A DNA stretch of 8,680 nt from Bacillota bacterium (GCA_023392395.1 JAEVZE010000084.1:1-8680); one strand, 5' to 3'; positions 1 to 6,568 are shown, counted from the stretch's first letter. Made by a program: numbers and translations. The notes: a model not told the origin generated them from the sequence alone.

Positions 1-179
1 AAGCACGCCCTGCAACCCCGGCAGAATTGAAGCTCCTCCTGCCCCAGAAGAACGGTTTCGGTCTCCAAAGCGACGCCCGCATCGCCGCAGACTTGCTCCA
101 GCTTTTCCCGGAACAGCCCGACCGCCCGCGCCGTGTTGCCGTCCGTTCGGCCGCTGCCGCACAAAAACAGCACCTTCAT
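1..179 (-). CDS. Flavodoxin-fold NAD(P)H-dependent FMN reductase-like protein, N-terminal part
   Basis: Only the first 59 residues are in the window; the gene continues past position 1. It opens with MKVLFLCGSGRTDGNTAR, a beta strand followed by the phosphate-binding loop typical of flavodoxin-like FMN reductases (GSxRxxGNT). A helix follows, then a second strand, and then the cysteine cluster C-RG-C-RA-C just at the edge. A C-x2-C-x2-C spacing in this position is seen in iron-sulfur flavoproteins (Isf family) and in the FMN reductases annotated 'flavodoxin family'. The start ATG (179-177) overlaps the stop of the LysR gene as ATGA, so the two are one transcript and probably translationally coupled. 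The likely role is cytoplasmic electron transfer or reduction of a small molecule. Whether it carries an Fe-S cluster cannot be told, because any fourth cysteine would lie outside the window. Confidence 0.8.
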   Translation of the reverse strand, partial: MKVLFLCGSGRTDGNTARAVGLFREKLEQVCGDAGVALETETVLLGQEELQFCRGCRAC

Positions 180-1114
180 ACCCTGTCCTCCGCATCGCCG
201 GATGGATCCTCCAGCCCCTCCGCACCTCCCGACAGGCAGAAGGCGATGAAGGCCTTCATGACCCCGGTGAGGTATTTGTTCTTGTGGTGGATCAGCTTGA
301 ACCATCGCACGAAGCTGAGCCCCTCCACCGACACCGGACAGAGAAGCCCCGCGGCGACTTCCCTCTCCACCGCGCGGCGGGAGATCACCGATACGCCCAG
401 CCCTTCCGCCACCGCCGCCTTGATGGTGTCGGCGTTGTTGCAAGTCCAGCTCGCCTTCCAGTTCAGAGCGCGCTCCGTCATGACGGTCTCAAACGTCTTG
501 CGGGTGCCGCTGCCCACCTCCCGCAGGATGAAGTTCTGCACCTCCAATTCCCGGGGTGAGACGCTCTCCCGGCCGAAAAAAGGATGCGTCCTGCCGCAGA
601 TGAGCGTCAGTTCATCCTCCGCGAAGGGTCTTTGCACGATGTCGGGCAGCGTGACTTCGCCCTCCACCAGCCCAAGGTCCAGCTTATCCTCCACCAAGAG
701 CCGCTCGATGCGTTCGGTATTGTCCTCCGTCACCTCCAAAAGCGGGCCGGAGAACCGGCGCTGAAAGGACGCCGCCAGCGCGGGCAGCACGCACGCTCCG
801 ATGGTGACGCTGGCGCCGATGCGCAGAGGCCCGCTGTCGTTCCAGGAGCGCATCTCGCGCTCGGCCTCCAGGTTCATGCGGATGACGTGCCGCGCGTAGC
901 CCAGCAGCTTTTCCCCGGCGCGGGTCAGGTACAGTTTCCTCGAGAGGCGCTCGAACAAGCGCACGCCGTAGTGCGCCTCCATTTCCGCGATCGCCTGACT
1001 GACCGCCGACTGCGACATGTAGAGGGACCCCGCCGCCTGGGTCATGTTCATCTCGTCGCAGACGGTCACAAAGATCTGATAGTGCCGGATCGTCACGCCG
1101 CCGCCCCGTTTCAT
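176..1114 (-). CDS. LysR-type transcriptional regulator, YeiE-like
   Basis: A full-length LysR regulator of 312 residues from the ATG. The winged helix-turn-helix lies at about residues 9-66 (MTQAAGSLYMSQSAVSQAI region) and the substrate-binding domain starts at about 95. The segments ILREVGSGTRKTFE (196-209), the NNADTIKAAVAEGLG stretch (226-240), SRRAVE (245-250) and the tail KLIHHKNKYL (273-282) match the pattern of enterobacterial YeiE, which has been described as sulfite-responsive. It sits divergent from a YeiH-family exporter, as yeiE does, and likely controls that exporter and itself. The start is uncertain. The ATG at 1114 has no visible ribosome site. A GTG at 1096 has GGGG seven bases upstream and gives the family-typical N-terminus (M)TIRHYQIF. 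The stop overlaps the next gene's start (ATGA). The family is clear; the sulfite ligand is inference. Confidence 0.93.
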   Translation of the reverse strand: MKRGGGVTIRHYQIFVTVCDEMNMTQAAGSLYMSQSAVSQAIAEMEAHYGVRLFERLSRKLYLTRAGEKLLGYARHVIRMNLEAEREMRSWNDSGPLRIGASVTIGACVLPALAASFQRRFSGPLLEVTEDNTERIERLLVEDKLDLGLVEGEVTLPDIVQRPFAEDELTLICGRTHPFFGRESVSPRELEVQNFILREVGSGTRKTFETVMTERALNWKASWTCNNADTIKAAVAEGLGVSVISRRAVEREVAAGLLCPVSVEGLSFVRWFKLIHHKNKYLTGVMKAFIAFCLSGGAEGLEDPSGDAEDRV

Positions 1115-1140
1115 AAGCTAAGCATTATCGTACCCATTAA

Positions 1141-1169
1141 ATTATAACGCTGGACTTATGGCTCGTCAA
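1141..1169 (-). promoter_or_regulatory. Sigma-A-type promoter of the LysR gene
   Basis: Read on the minus strand, TTGACG (1169-1164, five of six consensus bases) is followed by a 17-base spacer and a perfect TATAAT (1146-1141). Transcription would begin near 1134, leaving a leader of about 20 bases to the ATG or about 38 to the alternative GTG. An imperfect dyad, ATAA-N8-TTAT at 1113-1128, lies just downstream over the start codon and could be an autoregulatory LysR site; that last point is a guess. Confidence 0.7.
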
Positions 1170-1179
1170 GCGCTATACT
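1151..1179 (+). promoter_or_regulatory. Sigma-A-type promoter of the YeiH-family gene
   Basis: TGGACT (1151-1156, four of six consensus) and TATACT (1174-1179, five of six) are separated by exactly 17 bases. Transcription would start near 1186. This overlaps the opposing LysR promoter: each promoter's -35 box lies inside the other's spacer. The two should compete for polymerase, and a LysR-type factor bound here could switch both. The weak -35 fits an activator-dependent promoter. Confidence 0.6.
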
Positions 1180-1186
1180 GGTGCGC

Positions 1187-1192
1187 GAGGTG
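1187..1192 (+). promoter_or_regulatory. Ribosome binding site deciding the YeiH start
   Basis: GAGGTG lies seven bases before the ATG at 1200. An upstream in-frame ATG at 1158 would start inside the promoter, ahead of the predicted transcription start, and the ATG at 1194 is too close to this site. The ATG at 1200 is therefore preferred. Confidence 0.65.
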
Positions 1193-1199
1193 GATGAAC

Positions 1200-2189
1200 A
1201 TGAAAAATTTGTCGAAGCGCTTCCCCGGCATCCTGCTGGCGGCGACGGTGGCGGTGCCCGCGTGGTGGATCGGAAAGCAGTTCCCGGTGGTGGGAAGCCC
1301 GGTGCTGGGCATCCTTCTGGGGATGCTCTTGGCCTTCTGGAAGCGGCCCGAGGCGCTGAACCCCGGCATCACGTATACATCAAAAAAGCTGCTGCAGTAT
1401 GCGATCATCCTGTTGGGCTTCGACATGAACCTGTTCCACGTGCTGGAAGTAGGCAAACAGACGCTGCTACTGATGGCGTTCACGCTGACAGCGGCGTTTC
1501 TGGCGGCGTATCTTCTGACAAAGCTTCTGAAGGTGGACCGGAACACGGGCATCCTGATCGGCGTGGGCACGGCGATCTGCGGCGGTTCCGCCATCGCGGC
1601 CACGGCCCCGGTGATCGAGGCCGAGGACGAGGATGTGGCCCGTTCGATCTCAACGATCTTTCTGTTCAATGTGATCGCGGCCTTCCTGTTCCCGGCGCTG
1701 GGCCACCTGATGCACATGACCGACCAGGGCTTCGGGCTGTGGGCGGGCACGGCGGTCAACGACACCTCCTCCGTGGTGGCGGCGGGCTACACGTTCTCAA
1801 GCGCCGCCGGGAACCTGGCGGTCATCGTCAAGTTGACCCGGACGCTGATGATCGTGCCGGTGACGCTGGCGCTGGCGCTGTACGTGTCCCGGAAGAAGTC
1901 TGCAAGCGGCGGGCAGGGCTACCGTCTCGCGGCGATCTTTCCCTGGTTCGTGCTGGGCTTTCTGGCCGCGTCGGTGGTCCGCACGTTCTTTCCGGTGCCC
2001 GAAGCCCTGCAGCAGGCGCTGGTGCAAGCCGGAAAGTTCCTGATCGTGATGGCGATGGCCGCCATCGGCCTCAACACCAACCTTGTAAAGCTGGTGAAAA
2101 ACGGCTGGAAGCCGATTTTGCTGGGCCTTGGCTGCTGGGCAGTGCTGGCTGTTACTTCATTGCTTGTTCAGTACGCGATTCTGGCATAA
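1200..2189 (+). CDS. yeiH: YeiH-family (UPF0324) putative sulfate/sulfite exporter
   Basis: A polytopic inner-membrane protein of 329 residues from the ATG at 1200, with about ten hydrophobic segments. Diagnostic family motifs are visible: GTAICGGSAIAAT at 123-135, the acidic stretch EAEDEDVA at 140-147 after it, and WAGTAVNDTSSVVAAG at 181-196. A further conserved GLNTNL segment is at 290-295. The length is normal for the family (about 330-350). YeiH proteins are annotated as putative sulfate exporters; the transported substrate is poorly established. Divergent pairing with a YeiE-like LysR regulator supports a role in clearing sulfite or a related sulfur species from the cytoplasm. A longer version from the ATG at 1158 would add 14 residues but starts inside the promoter. 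A strong hairpin follows the stop directly. The family call is firm; the substrate is inferred. Confidence 0.93.
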   Translation: MKNLSKRFPGILLAATVAVPAWWIGKQFPVVGSPVLGILLGMLLAFWKRPEALNPGITYTSKKLLQYAIILLGFDMNLFHVLEVGKQTLLLMAFTLTAAFLAAYLLTKLLKVDRNTGILIGVGTAICGGSAIAATAPVIEAEDEDVARSISTIFLFNVIAAFLFPALGHLMHMTDQGFGLWAGTAVNDTSSVVAAGYTFSSAAGNLAVIVKLTRTLMIVPVTLALALYVSRKKSASGGQGYRLAAIFPWFVLGFLAASVVRTFFPVPEALQQALVQAGKFLIVMAMAAIGLNTNLVKLVKNGWKPILLGLGCWAVLAVTSLLVQYAILA

Positions 2190-2193
2190 TTCA

Positions 2194-2227
2194 AAGATGC
2201 GCCGCCAGTTTCCGGGCGGCGCATCTT
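2194..2227. terminator. Hairpin between convergent yeiH and SDR genes
   Basis: A perfect 13-base stem (AAGATGCGCCGCC with GGCGGCGCATCTT) encloses an 8-base loop. It lies four bases after the yeiH stop and 29 bases beyond the end of the convergent SDR gene. On the plus strand the stem ends in CTTGTACTC, a poor T-tract; on the minus strand it ends in CTTTGAATTAT, slightly better. Position and strength indicate a shared, bidirectional terminator. Confidence 0.8.
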
Positions 2228-2256
2228 GTACTCATGAGAAAATAGACTTTGGACGC

Positions 2257-3015
2257 TTACAGCTGGGAGGTCCAGCCGCCGTCGACCGCGATGGTCTGGC
2301 CGGTTACGTAGCTGGAGGCGTCGGAACTGAGGAAGAGCAGCGCGCCGTTCAGTTCGCCGGGGCGGCCGATTCGCGCCATCGGCGTCCTGCCCGCGTAAGC
2401 GTCAGTGACTTCCGTCTGGAAGAACCCCTCCGTCATCTCAGATGCGAACACGCCCGGCGCGATGGCGTTGACGGTGATCCCCTTTGCGGCGTATTCAACC
2501 GCCAGCGCCCTGGTCAGGTTGATGACGCTGGCCTTGGAGGCGTTGTAGCTGGCGCCCGCCGGCATGCCCAAGAGTCCTGCGACCGACGTGATGTTCACGA
2601 TCTTGCCGTATCCGCGCTTCAGCATCCCCTTGAGCACTTCGCGGGAGGTTAAAAACACGCCGCGGCTGTCCACCGAGAACACTTTGTCCCAGTCCGAAGC
2701 GCTGTAGGCATCCGTCGCCCCGCCGATGACGATGCCAGCGTTGTTGACCAGGATGTCGATTTTCCCAAAGTCCCGCTCCACCGCCTGGATGGCGCGGACG
2801 ATGTCCTGCTCACTCGACACGTCGCAGGGGTACGCGACGCTCTTGCGCCCCATCCTGAGGATTTTTTCTTTGACCGCTTCCAGGCGGTCCACCCTGCGGG
2901 CCAGAACCGCCACGTCCGCGCCAGCCTCCGCCAGCGCCTCGGCAAACTGAACGCCAAGGCCCGAGGACGCGCCGGTCACCACCGCAACTTTACCCGTAAG
3001 GTCAAACATTTTCAT
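2257..3015 (-). CDS. Classical short-chain dehydrogenase/reductase (SDR), FabG/gluconate 5-dehydrogenase-like
   Basis: A 252-residue Rossmann-fold oxidoreductase of typical SDR length. Visible motifs are the cofactor loop TGASSGLG at 14-21, CDV at 64-66 (adenine side), NNAG at 91-94, Ser144, the catalytic YNASK with Tyr157 and Lys161, and the C-terminal VTGQTIAVDGGW at 237-248. Arginines at 40-41 after the second strand (LARR) suggest preference for NADP(H). The residue aligned with the catalytic Asn of the usual VNLxG motif is Asp116 (VDSRG). The substrate cannot be read from sequence; cyclic polyols, sugar acids or 3-oxoacyl thioesters are all possible, and the gene stands alone as a transcription unit. 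The start ATG at 3015 follows AAAGGTG by ten bases; a second in-frame ATG at 3009 is a close alternative. Confidence 0.93.
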   Translation of the reverse strand: MKMFDLTGKVAVVTGASSGLGVQFAEALAEAGADVAVLARRVDRLEAVKEKILRMGRKSVAYPCDVSSEQDIVRAIQAVERDFGKIDILVNNAGIVIGGATDAYSASDWDKVFSVDSRGVFLTSREVLKGMLKRGYGKIVNITSVAGLLGMPAGASYNASKASVINLTRALAVEYAAKGITVNAIAPGVFASEMTEGFFQTEVTDAYAGRTPMARIGRPGELNGALLFLSSDASSYVTGQTIAVDGGWTSQL

Positions 3016-3055
3016 TTGGATTCATCACCTTTCGTCCGGGCTTTCGCCCATGATT

Positions 3056-3064
3056 ATTCTACCA
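3056..3064 (-). promoter_or_regulatory. Candidate extended -10 promoter of the SDR gene
   Basis: On the minus strand TGG-TAGAAT (3064-3056) fits an extended -10 element, with TAGAAT matching five of six consensus bases. No good -35 box lies 16-18 bases upstream. Transcription would start near 3049, giving a leader of about 34 bases. It is placed after the terminator of the upstream operon, where an SDR promoter is expected. Confidence 0.4.
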
Positions 3065-3110
3065 CCGGGTACGTTTCCTAAACAGTAAATTTTTATCGAT
3101 AATGGCGCGC

Positions 3111-3139
3111 AAGAAAAGGCCGGAGCGACGAGCCCCGGC
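3111..3139 (-). terminator. Rho-independent terminator of the HD-domain operon
   Basis: On the minus strand GCCGGGG pairs with CTCCGGC (one G-U pair) around a 7-base loop and is followed by CTTTTCTT. It lies about 80 bases after the stop of the HD-domain gene and before the SDR promoter, so it ends the S66/STAS/DHFR/PNPOx/HD direction of transcription. Confidence 0.75.
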
Positions 3140-3221
3140 TGCAATGTGTTTTGGTTGAAGATTCAAATTAATACCACCGGCTGCCCGCGGCGCTTCTGCC
3201 AGCCTCTGCCGAATACTGATG

Positions 3222-3797
3222 TCATTCGACCCGCAGCACGCCATACAAGTCCATTCCCGCCTTGCCGTCAAAGTATTCCTTCAGGCGGTAGTGCATCTCC
3301 CGCTTGGGCGCGGGATAGAAGCCGTGCCGCATTTCGATGTCATCCATGCGTGCCTTCAGATCGATGGTTCCGTCCGCCATCGCCAGGCTGTCGCACAGTT
3401 GGATCAGCCGGTCGTAGTCGTCGTATTCTCCGCCCTCGGCCATGCTTTGGACCAAGGCAAAATCGGCCTCCGAGACGTCCCTCCGGCCGATGTAGGAATC
3501 AACGTTCCGGTCGGCGAAGGAGTGTGTGACGCAGATTTTGGCCGCTTCGTCATAGCCCATCGACATCAAAAACCGGTACCCGTCGACCACATGGGCCATG
3601 TAAGTCGCGCCAAACCGCCTCCCGATGTCGTGTAGAAGGCCCAGCACATACGCCTTTTCCGGGTTAAGCCCCGCGCAATGGGCGGCGATGCGCTCGGCGC
3701 AGAAGGCCACCATGCGGCTGTGGTCCCGCCACGGGCCCGGATTCATCGCGTTGCTCTCCTCCAAAATACGCTCAGCCTCTTCCATTGTGGGCAGCAA
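3222..3797 (-). CDS. HD-domain metal-dependent phosphohydrolase
   Basis: A 191-residue soluble protein with a complete HD signature: His26 (WRDHS), His56-Asp57 (LLHDIG), His69 and His92 as further candidate ligands, and Asp136 (LCDSLAMADG). The H...HD...D set binds metal and in this superfamily hydrolyses nucleotides or other phosphoesters; the substrate here is unknown. It resembles the small stand-alone HD proteins of Clostridia rather than relA/spoT or cyclic di-GMP (HD-GYP) enzymes. The start is a TTG at 3797, chosen because AAGGAGG lies seven bases upstream; the first ATG (3785) would leave 19 bases to that site. It is the last gene of a four-gene cluster, 33 bases after the PNPOx-fold gene, and is followed by a terminator. 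Confidence 0.88.
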   Translation of the reverse strand: MLPTMEEAERILEESNAMNPGPWRDHSRMVAFCAERIAAHCAGLNPEKAYVLGLLHDIGRRFGATYMAHVVDGYRFLMSMGYDEAAKICVTHSFADRNVDSYIGRRDVSEADFALVQSMAEGGEYDDYDRLIQLCDSLAMADGTIDLKARMDDIEMRHGFYPAPKREMHYRLKEYFDGKAGMDLYGVLRVE

Positions 3798-3804
3798 ATC
3801 GTTA

Positions 3805-3811
3805 CCTCCTT
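3805..3811 (-). promoter_or_regulatory. Strong ribosome binding site for a TTG start
   Basis: AAGGAGG on the minus strand is the strongest such site in the window. Its 7-base spacing to TTG (3797-3795) fixes that codon as the start of the HD-domain gene. A strong site with a weak start codon usually balances expression within an operon. Confidence 0.75.
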
Positions 3812-3830
3812 CGAATTTCGAGGGACACGC

Positions 3831-4298
3831 TCAGCGCGGGAACCGCCGCTTGCCCGAGATTTCGTCCAGCGTGATTTTGTACACAGATGTGATGTCCATG
3901 ACCTGGGGCGGGCAGCTGAATTCCGGGTGGCCGCAATGCGCCATCAAAAGCGCGATGCCCTTCTCCGCTTCCTCGCCGGTTACCAACGCGCAATCACCGT
4001 AGCCGATGAAACTTTCGTAATCGCAGGTGATGCCGCCGCGGCCGTTGTCCACAAATCCGTGGCAAAGGTCGCCCTCCACGCATACGCGGGGGCTCTTCGC
4101 GATCAGATCGTGCTTCCTGCCCTCCTTCGCGCCGTGGACATACAGCGAGATTTTGCCGTCCCGCGCCTCCATCCCGAAGTTTAGCGGCACGATGTAGGGC
4201 GCGCCGTCGTCCATAAGGCCCAGCCGAACCGTATCGCAACGCTCGACCAGTCCGACAATTTCCTCAAACCCGGTGATTTCTCGCTCCGCCTTTCGCAT
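3831..4298 (-). CDS. PNPOx-fold flavin-binding protein, Nim-like
   Basis: A 155-residue split-barrel protein of the pyridoxamine 5'-phosphate oxidase-like superfamily. The N-terminus MRKAEREIT, the segment VRLGLMDDGAPYIVPLNFG (24-42), LYVHGAKEGRK (52-62), PRVCVEGD (70-77), YESFIGYG (94-101) and the C-terminal KITLDEISGKR (141-151) are the standard pattern of the Nim-like group often labelled nitroimidazole-resistance or FMN-binding proteins. His55 in the HGAKEGRK motif is the conserved family histidine. Such proteins bind flavin as dimers in the cytoplasm; most have no proven substrate, and the name does not show drug resistance. The start ATG follows GGGGGG by eight bases. The gene lies 42 bases after the DHFR-fold gene and 33 bases before the HD gene, so co-expression is likely. 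Confidence 0.92.
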   Translation of the reverse strand: MRKAEREITGFEEIVGLVERCDTVRLGLMDDGAPYIVPLNFGMEARDGKISLYVHGAKEGRKHDLIAKSPRVCVEGDLCHGFVDNGRGGITCDYESFIGYGDCALVTGEEAEKGIALLMAHCGHPEFSCPPQVMDITSVYKITLDEISGKRRFPR

Positions 4299-4340
4299 TT
4301 GCGTATCCCCCCATGCATTTTAATCAGTCCAGACCCGGCG

Positions 4341-4877
4341 TCAGCCTTCGGAGGGCCGCCGCGTATACCGGAGGATGGCGATCCCCTCTTCCAGCATGCA
4401 CTCCGTGAGCGCAAGCGAAATCGGCGCGTTGCCCCCGTAAAACAGCGGCCTGCCGCCGCCCAGGATGACCGGCACGATGCCGATGATGTACTCGTCCACC
4501 ATATCCGCCTTGAGAAAGCCGTCCACGACCTTCCCGCCGCCAAAGAGAAAGATGTCCTTTCCCGGCTTTGCCAGTTCCTCCCGGATTGCCTGACACACAT
4601 CGCCGGAGAGGAAGCGCACGTTGCCTACGTCCGGCGTCGGCCGGTGAGTGGCAACGAAGACCGTCTTGTCCGAAAAATCTCCCGCCATGCTCTGATCGTA
4701 GCACGCCCGGCCCATCACCACCGCGTCAATCCCCTTGAGAAACGCCGCATAATCCCACTTGTTTGAGGTGTCCAGCGCATGGTTCCCGTCGCCCTTGATC
4801 CAGCCGTACCCGCCATCCTCGTCCGCGATGTACCCGTCCAGGCTCATCGCGAGGGTCATGACCAATCTTCTAGCCAT
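4341..4877 (-). CDS. Dihydrofolate reductase-fold protein, RibD C-terminal-like (YwjB/YyaP type)
   Basis: A 178-residue protein of the DHFR/RibD C-terminal superfamily. Typical motifs are SLDGYIA (12-18), VMGRACYD (54-61), FLFGGGKVVDGFL (110-122), VDEYIIGIVPVILGGGRPLF (127-146) and a short final strand. FGGG with VILGGGRPLF forms the NADPH-binding region. This group of stand-alone 'dihydrofolate reductase family' proteins is common in Bacillota, is distinct from housekeeping FolA and mostly lacks a known substrate; reduction of a pterin- or pyrimidine-like compound is only an inference. The start ATG has GGAGG four bases upstream, rather close, but the next in-frame ATG (4859) is far from any such site. 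It lies 39 bases after the STAS-like gene. Confidence 0.92.
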   Translation of the reverse strand: MARRLVMTLAMSLDGYIADEDGGYGWIKGDGNHALDTSNKWDYAAFLKGIDAVVMGRACYDQSMAGDFSDKTVFVATHRPTPDVGNVRFLSGDVCQAIREELAKPGKDIFLFGGGKVVDGFLKADMVDEYIIGIVPVILGGGRPLFYGGNAPISLALTECMLEEGIAILRYTRRPSEG

Positions 4878-4916
4878 ATGTCCTCCGTTTTCTCGATACG
4901 ATCACAGTAATGAGGA

Positions 4917-5330
4917 TCAGCCGGTTCCGTTCGCTTCCCGAACCAGCCACTTCTTGGCCTCCTCCGGGTCGGAGAAGAACCGGGCCTGTTTTGCGACATC
5001 CAAGCGCAGCGCCGCCATGGCCCGCCGGAGCCCGAAGGCGCCGGATAGCGAGCACCCGACGAAGCACAGTTTGCGAATTTTGCGCTCGATCGCCTGCAGA
5101 TGCAGGGCAAGCGCCCGGGCGACTTCGCCGTCCAGCCGGGTTTCATAGAGATCGATCCAGATTCTGCGGTTGCCCTCGCCGGGTGACCGGAGGATGAATT
5201 CTTCCTCGGCCTTCATGACCTCAAACAGTCTGGCCTTGTCTGAAAAGAAGCTGCCGTACTTCAGCGGGTGCAGCTCGCCGCCCATGTAGTAGTACGGACA
5301 CGCGCTGCCACTAGGCGATTGGGTTGGCAT
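4917..5330 (-). CDS. Small SpoIIAA/STAS-like domain protein
   Basis: A 137-residue soluble protein that I do not match to a named family with confidence. Residues 56-128 alternate strand and helix: RIWIDLYETRLDG, a helix ALALHLQAIERKI, the strand KLCFVGCS (87-94), a helix with RRAMAALR, then ARFFSDPEEAKKWL at 116-129. Ending on 'ARFFsDpEEAkkWL' is characteristic of SpoIIAA-like/STAS-SEC14-like domains. The first 45 residues contain a short aromatic stretch, PYYYMGGELHPLKYG. No catalytic motif, signal peptide or membrane segment is seen, so a binding or regulatory role is more likely than an enzyme. The start ATG follows GGAGG by eight bases. It is the first of four closely spaced genes and lies 102 bases after the S66 gene; I see no convincing promoter or terminator in that gap. 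Confidence 0.75.
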   Translation of the reverse strand: MPTQSPSGSACPYYYMGGELHPLKYGSFFSDKARLFEVMKAEEEFILRSPGEGNRRIWIDLYETRLDGEVARALALHLQAIERKIRKLCFVGCSLSGAFGLRRAMAALRLDVAKQARFFSDPEEAKKWLVREANGTG

Positions 5331-5432
5331 TGCTTGATCCTCCGCAATGTCCGAACGAGATTGGTGTCACGAAAAAGGGCTGTGGCTTCCGCGGCTTTCT
5401 AGGCCGATTGGTCAAAGCTCAAATGAGCGCCG

Positions 5433-6470
5433 TCAGACGACACCCGGTTCCAGAATCGTAAAAGTCCTGCACTCACAGTCTACTTGGGCAATCGCGCCGT
5501 AGGGCAGTACGCACATGGGCTCGTTGTGCCCGAATGTCATGTTGTAGAACACCGGCAGATCGAAAAGCCGCAGTTCAGCCAAGACGCGCCGGATGGAGGC
5601 CTTGTACTCCTCATAATACTTCTCCTGATAGGGCTTTGCAAACAGGATGGCCCGTGCCTTTTGCAGAATGCTCTGGCTGCCGTAGTTTCGGAACCAGTAT
5701 TCCACGTAGTCCGGCGGTGGCATGGTTTCGGAAGTCTCAAAAAACAGGATCGCGCCGTCGAACATCTTCTTACTTGGCCAGAGCGGGGTGCACTTCGCCA
5801 TCTCCAGCACCTCCAGACAGCCGCCGATCAGCCGTCCCCTGACTTTGCCGGAACCCTGAAGCAACTCGTAGCCCCGGTTGGGCAGCACGGCCTTGGCGAC
5901 CGCTGCGTTTTCCGGGGTCCATTCCAGCCGCTCCTTCGTCCACTCGGACGCTGGCGCGACGGTGCCAAGGGGTTTAGCCTCAAACAGCGCTCTGCGAAGC
6001 CAGCCCGCAGTATAGTCGTAAATTTGAATGTTCTCCGCCAATTCGGCCAGGAGGCTCGGCCCGTAAAAGCTGGAGAGTCCCGCCTTCAGGCAGATCAGAT
6101 GGGTAATCGTGGTGTCGGAATAGCCGACGAAGATCTTAGGGTTTCGCCGGAGAACGTCAAAATCGACGTAGGGCAGCATGCGGATGCTCTCCTCGCCGCC
6201 GATGCAGGAGAAGACAGCCCGGATCTCCGGGTTGGAAAACGCGTCCATCAGGTCTTTGGCCCGCGCTTGGGGGTGTTGGTACAGGTATTTCGATCCCTTC
6301 AGCGTGTTCTCCATTTCGACGACTTTCAGGCCGAACTGCCGTTCCAGGCGCTGCTTGCCCAACTGGTAGCGCCAGAGCAGATCCTCGTCCCCCGCGCCGC
6401 CCCAGGACAGGCTGACGGTGGCGACGGTATCGCCCGCACGCAGCCTCGGCGGCTTGATCAGTTTTGTCAT
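5433..6470 (-). CDS. S66-family serine carboxypeptidase, LD-carboxypeptidase/MccF-like
   Basis: A 345-residue cytoplasmic peptidase of the S66 family, closer in length to MccF (microcin C7 self-immunity) than to the shorter LdcA. From the ATG at 6470, the nucleophile is Ser118 in GYSDTT, followed by FYGPSLL (135-141). Glu245 lies in FFETSE and His315 in FGHNEP, completing a Ser-Glu-His triad. CIGGEES (89-95) and GGCLEVLE (216-223) are further family motifs. Family members cleave the L,D bond of murein tetrapeptides during recycling or cleave acyl-sulfamoyl adenylates; which applies here is unknown. A GTG at 6479 would add three residues but overlaps GGGGGTG, which is better read as the ribosome site for the ATG at 6470. 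No microcin genes are visible nearby, so self-immunity is not supported. Confidence 0.93.
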   Translation of the reverse strand: MTKLIKPPRLRAGDTVATVSLSWGGAGDEDLLWRYQLGKQRLERQFGLKVVEMENTLKGSKYLYQHPQARAKDLMDAFSNPEIRAVFSCIGGEESIRMLPYVDFDVLRRNPKIFVGYSDTTITHLICLKAGLSSFYGPSLLAELAENIQIYDYTAGWLRRALFEAKPLGTVAPASEWTKERLEWTPENAAVAKAVLPNRGYELLQGSGKVRGRLIGGCLEVLEMAKCTPLWPSKKMFDGAILFFETSETMPPPDYVEYWFRNYGSQSILQKARAILFAKPYQEKYYEEYKASIRRVLAELRLFDLPVFYNMTFGHNEPMCVLPYGAIAQVDCECRTFTILEPGVV

Positions 6471-6476
6471 ATTTCG

Positions 6477-6483
6477 CACCCCC
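6477..6483 (-). promoter_or_regulatory. Ribosome binding site deciding the S66 start
   Basis: GGGGGTG on the minus strand lies six bases before the ATG at 6470. The upstream GTG (6479-6477) is part of this site and has no site of its own, so the ATG is preferred as the start. Confidence 0.55.
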
Positions 6484-6568
6484 GGATTTACGGCATGCGC
6501 CGCTTTATTCGCAAATTCTTACACAACTGAAGAGTACTGCGTGACTAAAAAACTGGCGCGCCTAACCT

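Noticed and set aside
27..764. Open frame of 245 residues on the plus strand
   Set aside because: It lies antisense to the LysR gene and its flavodoxin neighbour, has a Ser/Arg/Pro-rich low-information composition and no recognisable domain or ribosome site.
1181..2245. 354-residue plus-strand frame over yeiH
   Set aside because: It is an out-of-frame reading of the membrane protein, rich in Gly, Arg and His, as expected from GC-rich codons.
3059..3271. 70-residue minus-strand frame between the HD and SDR genes
   Set aside because: It begins inside the HD gene in another frame, reads through the terminator hairpin and shows no domain.
5331..5432. Terminator or promoter between the S66 and STAS-like genes
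   Set aside because: Only 4-base stems and isolated -35-like hexamers without a matching -10 were found, so neither is claimed.
5433..6470. Microcin C7 self-immunity cassette
   Set aside because: The peptidase is MccF-like, but no microcin precursor, adenylating enzyme or exporter is visible beside it.
5484..6530. 348-residue plus-strand frame antisense to the S66 gene
   Set aside because: The opposite strand carries a complete catalytic triad and family motifs. The antisense product is Gln/Arg/Leu-rich with no domain.
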